Source of the DNA: Hymenolepis diminuta
Lineage: Eukaryota > Platyhelminthes > Cestoda > Cyclophyllidea > Hymenolepididae
NCBI GenBank assembly: GCA_900708905.1
Contig: CAADRB010000037.1
Coordinates: forward strand, 1,012,926 to 1,076,925
Direction of reading: 5' to 3'
DNA: 64,000 nucleotides
Positions 13,204 through 23,995 of this stretch are shown here, piece after piece. Positions within the stretch are counted from its first letter, which is position 1. Every line of letters starts with the position of its first letter. The notes beneath the pieces were generated by a model that was not told where the DNA came from, ran no database searches, and saw only the letters and a program-made list of their open reading frames with translations. The translations under genes and the position numbers were made by a program.

Positions 13204-14111
13204 TTAGCGACCAACTTGGCCTTGACTTGTGTCGGTTTTAGGGTCAGCAGTTAACTTTTGAACCTCAACAATAGCGTGGTTGATAAGATCCTGGAGACTC
13301 CTTAACTCGGCGACATAAATAAGACGAAGAGTTACTGCAGCGGAGCGTAACTGAGGATCGGATATGTCAAAACCCAGGAAAATTTCTTCTGCATTCTGTA
13401 ATTCGATTTCTTTTTTGTTATCTCTCTCCTTGGCCCTTTTGATGGATTCTTCAGATAGCATTTTTTCTATCAGCACACAAATAGCCTAAATGAGTATTTG
13501 GCTAGAATTCAGAAATAACTTACTCGAAAAGACTGTTTAGGATCTGGATGTTCGGGAATGTTAAGCAACTTGGACAATTTCTGAACTCCTTCTCTGAATT
13601 CGGGACTCTCGGCTAAATGAGTTAATAAAAATTTTGCAATCTTACTATTAACATCGGCAAAAATGTCTCCACGAGGAATAGATGAATTCTTGGTTTCATT
13701 CGTACTTTCTACGGAAAATAATTTCATCTCATAAATTTTCCCTCACCCTCATCGTCGTTTCTTACTTCAATTCCGCGATTTAATAGGTAATCCACCATAC
13801 ACTGAGGTTCATTTGATTTGTAAGGACAATTCACTTTATTAAGATACTAAAATATAATGCAGCATAAAGTTTAATGAAAACTAACTGATTCAACATAGTT
13901 CTGCCACTTATCGGAATCCGTATCGCGAAATCTTTCATTAATTGGAAGGCAGCGTATAATTTTGTCTTCCAACCACACTAAAAGTTCGGATACATCCGAT
14001 TGGACTAAAGGATATAAAGTATGAGATAGCTTTACCTTGGGAACTAAAAGAATGACTCTTAGGATATCCCAGAAACTTGAGTTTCCTTTGCAGAACGCCT
14101 TCCACAGACAT
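13204..14111 (-). CDS. RTRAF: RNA transcription, translation and transport factor (RTRAF / hCLE / CGI-99), 5 exons
   Basis: RTRAF works with the tRNA-ligase complex and with RNA polymerase II-linked and transport RNPs in nucleus and cytoplasm (family knowledge). Exons in minus order: 14111-14036, 14004-13886, 13846-13747, 13708-13524, 13485-13204; introns are only 31, 39, 38 and 38 nt. The joined frame encodes 253 residues; the human protein has 244. Family landmarks in order are an N-terminal QRKLKFLGYPKSHSF box, LLVWLEDKIIR, YLNKVNCPYK, a central acidic/Ser-rich linker, SPEFREGVQKLSKLLNIPEHPD, then FLGFDISDPQLRSAAVTLRL, AELRSLQDLINHAIVEVQ and the terminal TADPKTDTSQGQVGR. The start at 14111 is chosen because it gives the family N-terminus; upstream in-frame sequence is not family-like. 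The gene converges on TTC7, about 150 bp between stops. Confidence 0.93.
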
Positions 14112-15830
14112 CGCAACACGAACAAAAATTTCCCAATTACACCACCGGCTCAAGGTCAAGATTAATAAATTAGTTAGCGGTATTTACCATGAAAAAGTTT
14201 AAATATTCTAATTTTATTTTCTAATAAATTATTGTGTAGTATAATTAGTAGCCCTAGATATTCTTCCACTCCTAACAAAATTGAAATTTTTACAGTGAAA
14301 TGCACTCGAGAAGCAGAAATTTATATTTTTTAAAAATCCTTTTAGTCTTCTAATATCCAATTTTATTAGTCATATAATTTTCTTGAAAGATGAGACCTGA
14401 ATTCCGCTGCAAATGTTGTGTGAGTTCTACGTACTGACACAAATATATATATATGCATATACATATATATATATAATGAATAAGAATAAAAAGACCAAAT
14501 TAATGAAATCGCAAATAATGAATCAATATAAATAGGGTAATTTTACATCTTTCATTATATTTACAATTATTATTGCACCTTAAATAGCAATTGCAGATGG
14601 AATTCAAAGGGTATTGTAGACGGTAGAACGTAGCGTAGTGAGAACTTCCTGACTACTATAATAAAATGTTATCTCCAAATTATTCAAATCTTGAAGTTGA
14701 AGAAACTGACAGCAAAGCTTAGTTCGTGTTTATTAACGACTTTCATCTTTGGTGTTCGAATGGTCGTTATAACCCAACCTCTAAGCGCGTGTTGGATCTG
14801 CTACTTTCTATAGAATTTACACTTTTATATGGATTCCATGATTATAGGAATCGACACATAGGCCAATTTTCAATTAAATATCTTCTAAACTGAACTTAAT
14901 GGCATCATTTGTCTCGAATTAAGATAGTTATAAGAATGGAGAGGATTTCCGAATGGAAATCTCCGAACTCCACTTTCTCCTCTTCATTAATAATAAATCT
15001 AAACGTCCCTCGGTCAAAGTTATTTCTTTGGTATGAACTCTTTGATCGAATGCACATAACCACAAGGCATAATACAAATTTGACATTATACGCAATTTTG
15101 AAGAGCCTTAACCCTTCTAGTATGCCATAATGGTTTACACATCTTTTCGTCAGAGACGTTCACTAAAAGTCAAAAAGATCAAACTCGGTAGAAGTCTCTA
15201 GAAAAAGATATGATTTTGACCTTTCTATTTAGCCAGTAGAGTGAAACATAATCAATACAGTTGGACCTTTCATTGACAACAATTTGGGATATCTTTATTC
15301 AATTAGACCTCCATGAGTAAACTATCTTGGACTAAGCATATTTAAATGTTGAAGTCAAGTTAACCACTAAGGTGGAGCAATTTGAAATATAAGCATATGG
15401 TCCAATACAGTGTTGTATTTCAAAGTAGCATATATTAAATTGCATCTAAACATTGAAACTTTGGATTAGAGCAATTGACTTCACTGTAAACTCTTCCTTA
15501 TAGGCAAGTTGGCCATTCCTAATACACTATAATGAAATTAATTGGTGTGTAGGCGAGCCCGCTTGAAGATGTGATTAAGTCGTTTGTATTTGTTTCCTGC
15601 TCATTTATATGCACTTAATATACCATTTTAGTTCCCACGCCTGAAGTGCTTACCCCAAGCACTCTCCAATATTTGATGCACCGAGAGTTTGTCGCAACTA
15701 TGATTAAACTTAAAAGGATCCTACTAATTATAGAATTATTTTCCTTCTTTATACAGTGAGGTAATGATTTGCATCAATGGTCTGTGAAAGTCAGAGCTTC
15801 CGTTTAGGAGGAAGTTTACCAGTTACCCAA
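14112..15830. other. Intergenic, upstream of RTRAF
   Basis: AT-rich DNA without a supported gene. It should contain the RTRAF promoter near 14112-14300. A TA-rich microsatellite lies at 14441-14475. Short open frames, such as the one near 14909-15130, have no recognisable family and no codon structure distinguishing them from background. Confidence 0.5.
14441..14475. repeat. TA-rich microsatellite
   Basis: An imperfect (AT)n run interrupted by GC and CA dinucleotides around a central TATGCATA. It is nearly self-complementary and so could extrude as a hairpin. Confidence 0.8.
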
Positions 15831-17280
15831 CAGAGACTTTGTGCTGGAAGATCCTTGCTGTAAGACCAGCGATTCAAGAAGTCATCGACCGTTTATGCAG
15901 AACAACCCCACTTTTATTGATATAAGGAGGGCCTATGACTCACTTTCAACTTGCGCAATCCTATCAAGCCTGAGTGAATTTAAGCTGCTCGGGAATAATA
16001 ATCCACTGGATTAGATAGCTCCTTAATATCCCGAACTGCCACTTCAGAAACTCAAATGAAATATTTACACCAGATGGGGGCGTTAGACTGGGATTTTAAG
16101 AAGGTCAAATACTATTCAATATAATATTTCAGTTAACCTTAGATGAAGCATATACAGTCTGTGAGGAATTGAAAGTTAGATTATGGAGTACTTCAGGACT
16201 CCAATGGCTGTTGGGACAGCTTGAATATACTTGAAGACCTATGTTATATCACCCTATCGATTTAATACTCTGAACAGCTTCTTCGAAAGCTTAAAACTAT
16301 CTTGGGTAAACACATGATGGAAAAGAGTCTTGTTGTATGTCGGCGCAGATCCGAATCAATCATCTCTCCAAATAAACAATCGCAAGATCGATCGGGTGAG
16401 CCCTTTTACATAACCTGGCTCCCTCGTGAATGATGCTTTAAAACTAAACGACAGCTAGCGAAACTTAGACCTATTCGAAGGCCGAAAGTGTAAGGGTCGT
16501 ACAGCTGAAGACAAAAACTGCTAGAAGAGTTTTAAGATTCTAGCAGAAAAAAAGTCCCTCTGATAAACCTTGCCGCGCAATTACAGAACAAAGAATATAT
16601 CTGTGGACAGGTCTTCACCGAGAAGACTAGATATTTCCAAGGGTCAAGGAAAGTACATCTCTCTCAATCAGCACACAATGAGTTGGCTAAGATAACTTCA
16701 AGCGATTGTTAAATAGGTATTCGACGAGAAAGAAGACGAAAGTTGGATGAAGAACCCTACAAAGACTTCTATTTCTCGCTTTACTGATCATCAACCACAA
16801 CTACAAGGTGTACGTGAAAGATAAATTACGTGTGCTGGCCCTCAGTGTCATCGATTCTGCAAATGAAAGTGAAAAGAGAAGGCACTAGTGGATCGATCAC
16901 CGCAAGCCCAAAGTTGATCCACCAACTGGTAGATTTCTTTGTCACGTAGATGAGTACTACAAGAACTGTGTGTAAAGAGGATAGTTGTGAAATCACACGA
17001 AGACTTGCCAACGAGATTTCTCCTACGCAGAACAAAGTGAAAAAAGGATAATCTGAAGGAACCTCAACTTGAAACAGCGGTTGAGCGATAATTCTAGAAC
17101 TCAGATGGAGTGGAGTTCTCCTGATTCCCTACCTCCAATTTCTGCCACCCAATATACAATTCCTTCTTAAACTGTGAAAACACCCCCTCTGTGTGAGCTT
17201 TCACTTGCTGTGTTTGGATTTCTCCCCACGCTGAAAATGCGGTTTTTTAGTCCTGCCATAGGAAGTAAATAAATAAAACT
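15830..17280 (+). mobile_element. 5'-truncated, decayed non-LTR retrotransposon (LINE) copy A
   Basis: Reverse-transcriptase pieces appear in family order but in shifting frames with stops. An AVRPAIQEVIDR-like helix near 15870 is followed by FIDIRRAYDS at 15913-15942 (RT motif A, normally F-D-KAFDS). GGVRLGF..GQILFNIIF follows at 16076-16140 (the GVRQG..LFN block), then a poorly preserved catalytic-loop region near 16230. A 3' portion at 16840-17000 aligns with the fragment at 33.8 kb. The copy seems to end at 17265-17279 in a short A-rich (TAAA)-type tail. It looks like a CR1- or RTE-type element by overall motif spacing; the exact clade cannot be set by eye. It is non-functional. The 3' boundary is firmer than the 5' one. 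Confidence 0.7.
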
Positions 17281-19787
17281 TAAAACATCTGAATTCGAGC
17301 ACATATTGAGTACCTAATGCTTTAATACTACTTCGACACCAATAGAGCTCCATCGGTTTGGTTTAGAGGGAACAGTAAGAACAAGACTTCGAGCAACTTC
17401 TATAAACGATGGTGTGAAAAGTGGACTAGTCGACAGACTAACGCTAGAGAGTGAAGAGTAAGTCGATTAAGGATGACTTTGTCGAGGTCAAAAATGGGAA
17501 GGACAGTGTGAACTATTAAGAATGTAACTACGATCCCATTGGAAGGCTAAATTAGTAATCCTCGCTCGCCAGTATGGAAGCACGAGGATCAACGTGAGCA
17601 CAGAGTGAACCAATGAGGAAACAACATACCGAGATGTACTCAGATTCAGGTCCCATATTGCTAGAGAGGTTAATGACCTCCACTGCTTCCTTCATACCAA
17701 TAATCGCTAATCACAAAATTTTCTTCGATAAATACATATTTAGACCAACCTTTCGACAAAGCAACTCAACCAGAGAACGTTACCCCACCGATATATTATT
17801 CTTTTACAATTTTCACCCAAGCAAATCTCCAGCCGAACGAAACACAGTTCAAGAACTTAGATCGTCAAATACTCTCCAATCAGTAAATTTCGCGTTGAAA
17901 GGTATGCAACAATGGTTCAAATTATCTCTTTGGCCAAATAGACCAGAAGATGCACCCAAAACCTATGTAATGAAAGCCTAGCTAAAATTTTTGCCTGATC
18001 TGACTTTCTAACCATCCTTCAACTGCAACAATGCAAACCCGCAAACAACAAAAACTGGCAATCCGAAACATCAGTTTCTATATCCAACTCCTCCTATGTC
18101 AAAGGCTTGGTGATACAAAAGAGGGCATGTCCCTATCAGGAGCTACTCCCTTTCACAAATTGTAAAAATAAATTTTGATTAACTAGGGGTTTGAAGGATG
18201 AACCCCTTCTCACCGAAATATTTTTCTATATTATCCCTAATCCTCATCAAACTTAACTATCTTGTCCTATAATTATGTCTGTAAGTTCTTACCCTTTCCT
18301 GCACTCCAACAAACACCGTGTGTCCTCAACTGGCCTACTTTTCATCGATCGGAGAGGACATCGCTTAGTCAGCTTAGTTATCAATCAGTCCTGTCTGCAC
18401 CGGCCTGTCCTTCCACCACAACCGTACCGACCGATCAAAACACGCATACATAATATCTCTATGCATGTCCTCACTCAAAGCGTCGATAAAGAAGACCCAA
18501 TTGCCCTGACATTCACACACACCACGGTATTATCTGTTCAATAAACGCGATACCCGCTGCTCTTCCAAGCCGCTACGTTCCTTTGAGACTTAGTACCGAA
18601 TTTTGTTCAATATATCCTGTCTAACACAATCCTTGGTGTCCTTTTCCTTCCTCTGCTGTTAACCCTTAGCCGCTACAGGTTAAACATACAATTGAGAAAT
18701 CCTTGGCTTCTCTTCCTAAAATGCTACTCGATACCATGAGTATTGCAGGACTTTAATAAAACACAAGACAGTTTTACATTTATTTGTACAAGAGGTAGTT
18801 TGGAGAATAGAGAAAGACCAGATTCGACAAATATGATGTGTTGAGGTTGAAATATTTCCCCCGACAGAGAAGAAACGTTTTCAAATTAATCAAAAGGCGT
18901 TCAGTGCGCGCATGGCAACTTCATAGCCAAGAAAACAGGCCTGAAAGAGAACAACAGGTTCCATTTCGTAGTTTAAATATCTAAATCAGTATCAACTAGT
19001 TAAATTTTGAATATCAGGTGAGATAAACTCCGCGTGGGGAAAAGGTACCCAATATTTCCGGAGAACCCGAGTGAAACTCATAAGTTTCATTCCTCATGTA
19101 ATGCATTATCGATTATTATTGGATTTCTGTGCTCGCACCTAGACATGTTAACCAATAATTAAAGGCTAGAAAAATCAATATGGGCTGTGCTACTTCCTAT
19201 TGAAAACAAAACGTTGACGGAGCTACAAGACTTCTCTCCTCTTCCTCCTGAGGTCCGAGTAGTTGTAGCCTCATTAAAGTAGAAATCGAGCGCTATAAAA
19301 CTGTACCTTCTCAGTTAGTTGATGGCCAGAATTCGTTCCTGAGACACTATATTGTTATTTTTTTTCCCATGTCAATGAAATCTCTAACCTACTATATTAC
19401 TGACTAGTCAGACAGTGGATTAATAACTAACTCAACTTCTACATAAACAGAAATACGTTCTCGATAAATTGAAGATGGGGCATCCGCTGAGTTACAAGTA
19501 AGTGGCCTTCTTATTTCGGGCCCAGACGGGTTACTAGAAATAAGGCGATAGTTGAGAATAGTTGCAATAAGTGATAAAAGCTAGCTCCCATCAAGATACA
19601 ACATCAACCAATTGGTCAATCAATTCTAAACTTTGTTGATAGTGTTAGAAATCAAGGGGTCGAAATAAAAAATTTGAATATCAAGTCTTGCTGCAACGAG
19701 TTCGGAATCTTAAGTGAAATAATCCAAACTTTTGATACCATATATTTGACCTTCCCCCTCCTCTTATTGCTACTCTTGGTTGGGTAT
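17281..19787. other. Intergenic between LINE copy A and SLC25A20
   Basis: No supported gene. An open frame of 122 codons at 17613-17981 (+) encodes a Ser/Asn/Pro-rich sequence I cannot match to a family. A pyrimidine-rich stretch at 18260-18700 yields two overlapping short open frames that look like composition artefacts. The 3' UTR of SLC25A20 must lie at the right end, but I found no clear AATAAA on the minus strand. Confidence 0.4.
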
Positions 19788-21741
19788 TTAAAATACAGCT
19801 TCGTTAGTGGTAGTATTAATAGTCTTTATAAAAGTAAGGATAAAGGCAATGATACCAAAACTCACCGCGTTAGCCGGGAAAGCACGAAGTAAAACAGGGA
19901 TAGCTCCCTTGTACAAAGCAAAGATACCTTCCTTAGCCATCAGCTCCTGAAATATGGACCCGATGCCATGCGGGTACTTTCCGACTGGTGCTAAAACGTC
20001 AGACGGAAACAAAAATTCAGAACAAACATAAATTCCCTGATGAGAGATCTCTTATGGTTGAGAAATCAAACAAATCCAATTCCTTCTTCACAGGATGTGA
20101 AACCCAATCTCAAGGAAATTTGTTCAAGTTTAGTGAAAGACGCCATTGCAGAGTGCAGGAGAACAGGGTTGGTGAACGTTCTACTGATACGACTAATCCA
20201 ACCGTCTCAAATGCTCAACCTCTGGTCAGTTTAAATCACATAAAATGCACCGGTGGTTAAACCATCGACTCATTTCTGACATTAAGGAGGACTTTTGAGT
20301 CGAAGTATAGTAATTATTGAAAAACGCAGATAGATAACTTAAAAAATATCTAGAAATGATGACAAACGTTAACGTATGCCAATTAGAATATTAAAAGATT
20401 GATCATGAAAATAACCGGAACGATGGATCCGACCACTTTGTTTTCTATTTACAAAAATGATGTCATATAGAATTGGGGGAACAAAAGCGAATGCCAATAA
20501 CTGGTCGAGTACAGACGAACCAATCAAAATGGAAGTGCTCTCAATCCAATTGTCGATAGAAGTCAGTATCGTGAGCATTGGCCTGCATCTGTGATGTTTT
20601 CAGCAACTGTGGTGAGTCGGCTGCAGATTAGAATTAAATATCCACAGATTTCTTTACTATGCTTTACTTTAACAAATCAGCAATAAGGAAGAGAAAATCC
20701 TAAAAATTTAAGAACTTGCAGATATGAATTGCTGATTTACTTATAGCACAAATAGTACCTTCAGTGGACATGAAAATTATGAATAGAAAAAGACCGACCT
20801 GTTTGAAGACGAGACTTCAAGACATCGGGAGGAATAGCGACCAGCCAATTAAAAATACCGGCCATTCCGCCTGCAAATAGAGTCTGATGAACGCTGAGAT
20901 CAGATTTGCTGGAAAAAAGGATACTTTATTATCACAATGTGAAAGATGGAACCAGATGTAGATAAAGGAGGTATTAACTTACGAAGCGTTTTTACGTCTT
21001 AAAATGTCTTTGATCCATTCATAACTTAAAAAAAACATCCCGGACGCAGGAACGTCTAATAGCATCGCAAAAATTCAAATGTAAACTAGATATACCTCTT
21101 AGAAGCGTTACACCACATCCCCTGTAAATACTGCGAATTCCACCTTCCCTGTACAACTGTTTAATAACATCTAACGGACCGTGATATTTGATATGAGTAT
21201 CTTTGGTCTGAATCTACAAAAGTTCGTAAGTTATCACATTTTACATTTCGAATTTGTAGATTATTTAATTCACTTAACGAACCTGCAGCAGACATTTGAT
21301 TCGCTCACCTGGAGTCATTAAAATGGTAGTAAACACCCCAGAAAACATGCCAGCACAAAACAATTCGGGTTTACTGTACATTTGCCTTCAATAAATAGAG
21401 CTTGATTACCTGATATTATTAACATCTTTTGCGCAAACATTTTTTCCAACGTTGAATCCAAGAAAACAAATGGCAAAGAGTGGCACAGCACCGACTAATG
21501 GAGCCAACATTCCCTTATAAAGACCACGAATGCCTTCATTTGTAACAATTTTGCAGGCACAATCTATAGTCCCCCGATATAGTGGAATTTGATTAGGCTC
21601 AACATGCGGCATCGTCTGTAAACGAACCTTTATGGTGTCGAAAGGATGTCCGGTTAGAACTGTACACATGCCACCAAATCCACCAGCGAAAAACGACTTC
21701 CCATTATCAGATTTATGCTGACGTTCGCTTTCACTAAACAT
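19788..21741 (-). CDS. SLC25A20: Mitochondrial carnitine/acylcarnitine carrier (SLC25A20 orthologue), 6 exons
   Basis: This inner-membrane carrier swaps acylcarnitines for free carnitine for mitochondrial fatty-acid oxidation (family knowledge). Exons in minus order: 21741-21410, 21373-21283, 21213-21096, 21055-20983, 20908-20799, 19990-19788; introns are 36, 69, 40, 74 and 808 nt. All are GT..AG and in frame, giving 308 residues against 301 in human. The three carrier signatures are [11 protein letters not shown] (33-43), [11 protein letters not shown] (131-141) and [12 protein letters not shown] (231-242). [12 protein letters not shown] (from about residue 178) keeps the Arg-Asp pair typical of this carrier, and [10 protein letters not shown] keeps the C-terminal Arg. 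The ATG at 21741 is preceded by an in-frame stop. The basic-amino-acid carrier SLC25A29 is the closest alternative, but the motif set favours SLC25A20. Confidence 0.92.
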
Positions 21742-23903
21742 GCTTTCGACAAACACATCAGAGTGAATTCAGAATACTAAATAACCTTGAATGCAATTTT
21801 AATAACCTCGACAATAAAAACTAGAAATATAAGGAGAAGAATTTTGCAATAAATACCTTGATGCCATACAGACCAATAATTCATTCACAATATTTATGGA
21901 ATGTAAATTTCAGAACGATATAGTTAGATATATTTATTTTATGGTTACTGCTATCAATCATTTATTAATTAAATACACAAATGCGTATTTTTAAATGATA
22001 ATAGTGTTCCACCGTAATATAGTTTGTAATAAAATTAGTTGAAATTTAAGGGTTTTGCTTATTGGGTTATTTTAGATAATATAATTCATTGTATTCTTGA
22101 AAAATCTCTATTTTGCCTTTTGATTGGATGTGTCGAAAAAAGCAAAAATCGCATGCGAATCTCTGCACATAACAGAGTTTATACCAATACCATCTGTGTG
22201 TAAGCGTACTTTCATTAAATATCCAAATGAGTCTAATATTTGCGAGAATGCGGTAATATGTTATTTATTTTGCAAAATAGAGATGGACCTTTCTGAAATT
22301 ATTAAGTAATGTTACCGAACAGATTTCATTGCAATTTTACATTGAAAATAAAATTGAAATCGAAATAAAGTTTCTCACAACGTGCTTATAATAGTTTGAT
22401 TTTCAATAGGGTAAATATTCAAAACAGAAGGAGCAGACAGGTTGATGAGGATAAGTCAAAATAATTAGGGACTGACTAATGTGTCATCAAGGTGGCTAAA
22501 ATTTAAAATTTTCGGCACCGAAGCATGAAGCTTCATTATTTAAAATTCAGGACGTGACTTTGCGTTTATAAGAGCTTGTTAGTGTCATGAATAACAGTGA
22601 TGATGCAATGATATAATCCCTTACTTAAAATAGAGGGTTCGAAATATCTTCTAGCATTTGATAATAAAGTTTCCGCAGAATGGAATATATTTTTATTTTA
22701 AATTCAAATAAAAAATGAGTTTCTTCTTCTTATGTCTCTGTAATTGAAATTTCAAAATTTTTTATCAATATTATTTGTTTAAAAAGGTCAATTTAAATGC
22801 ACATTGAAAAGCGCATAGTATAGTCATCATATATTGTGGTATTCGTTGCTCGTCGCCCGACTTGTTGTAAGTTAATTTTCTTATCAAAAAAATCCATTTC
22901 AAGCATATTTGATGGTGTCGTTTCTTAAGCTTTCTCATTACTTTCAATTCCTACGCAGTGCTTTATCCAATTATATATAACTAGATGCCAAATTTTGTTT
23001 ACTGAATTAGATCTGTAAAGTTAAGAACTTGTTCCTTTGTATGCTTTTTAGTCCTTGTTTTTTCATGTATTTAATATTTTTCATAGATCAGTTAGTTCTC
23101 GACTGTTGTAATGTTTTCATCTGGAACTGCTTTTTGTATTGAAATTTACTTTTTTCTGGAATTATTGTTTCCGTTTTGTGTTTTGCCAACACGTACTCTT
23201 TATATCTCTATTGTTATTAGCACTTGCGCTCTAAGCGGAAAAGTTTTTATTTTTTTTTCCAGTACATACATTCTCAGTTTTTCATAAGTCTTTCTCACTT
23301 TAATAGCTTCGGTTAAGCTATATAATTTGCTTATATATTTCTCCCTCCTGCGGACCTTTAAAGTTTCACAAAAATGCATTCATGTTTATCGAATATTTTT
23401 AAAATGTATTATTTTCCATATTATCTGTCATTCTTAGAATATATTTGCTTTTGTTCTAAATATCACACCCGAGTTATTATTTACATAAGTTTAATTTTCC
23501 TACTTTGTTTTTGCTCTTTGTTAGTTGTGAGTAAAGCTGGATTGTTAATTTGTCTATAAACAGTCTTCTGCGATATGTGCTAATGCTAGAATATTTATGT
23601 CCAAATTTAGCACTTGTCATGAAGGTATAAGATATGTGTGCCTTATTATGTTTGGTGTTAGTATCAGTCATGATATTAATATCACATAATTCTCAATGGC
23701 CTAACGAGCAAAACTAATTAACCGTCCAGGTATGTGCCCTAGCGGAGATGGGTAGCGCGAGCCAAATATGCGCGTGCATAGAGCTCTGTTTTGCCCACTT
23801 GCTTCCGTTCTATCGACAACAGCGACATAAGAAATGCGCCTTCTTGCTTGTACGCGTGTACGTTAACCGGACATGTGCGCACTAAACGCATGAAGTGTGC
23901 GCG
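21742..23903. other. Divergent intergenic region between SLC25A20 and the FAM53-like gene
   Basis: About 2.2 kb of mostly AT-rich sequence between two genes pointing away from each other. The promoter of SLC25A20 should lie at the left end. Open frames at 22124-22309 (+) and 23374-23559 (+) are short and unrecognised. From about 23720 the composition changes sharply to CpG-containing sequence that continues into the FAM53-like gene. Confidence 0.4.
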
Positions 23904-23909
23904 TATAAA
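23904..23909 (+). promoter_or_regulatory. TATA-like box upstream of the FAM53-like gene
   Basis: TATAAA sits in a GC-rich setting (GCGTATAAACCCC) 87 bases before the ATG at 23996. If used, transcription would start around 23930-23940. It is a single motif and its use is inferred. Confidence 0.4.
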
Positions 23910-23956
23910 CCCCTTTCTTCCATCCCCTGAGTTCCTCTTTTGGCTCGTTGCCAAAC

Positions 23957-23984
23957 ATTTCTCTCACTTCTCTCATTATTTTAG
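23957..23984 (+). promoter_or_regulatory. Strong splice acceptor immediately upstream of the FAM53-like start codon
   Basis: A pyrimidine-rich tract (TTTCTCTCACTTCTCTCATTATTTTAG) ends in AG at 23984, 11 bases before the ATG. No matching 5' exon is obvious upstream. The site could end a 5'-UTR intron or accept a spliced leader in trans, as happens in flatworms. Confidence 0.45.
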
Positions 23985-23995
23985 CATGCTCTACA

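Noticed and set aside
17613..17981. 122-codon open frame
   Set aside because: Low-complexity, no recognisable domain, no splice partners seen; may be chance or LINE-derived.
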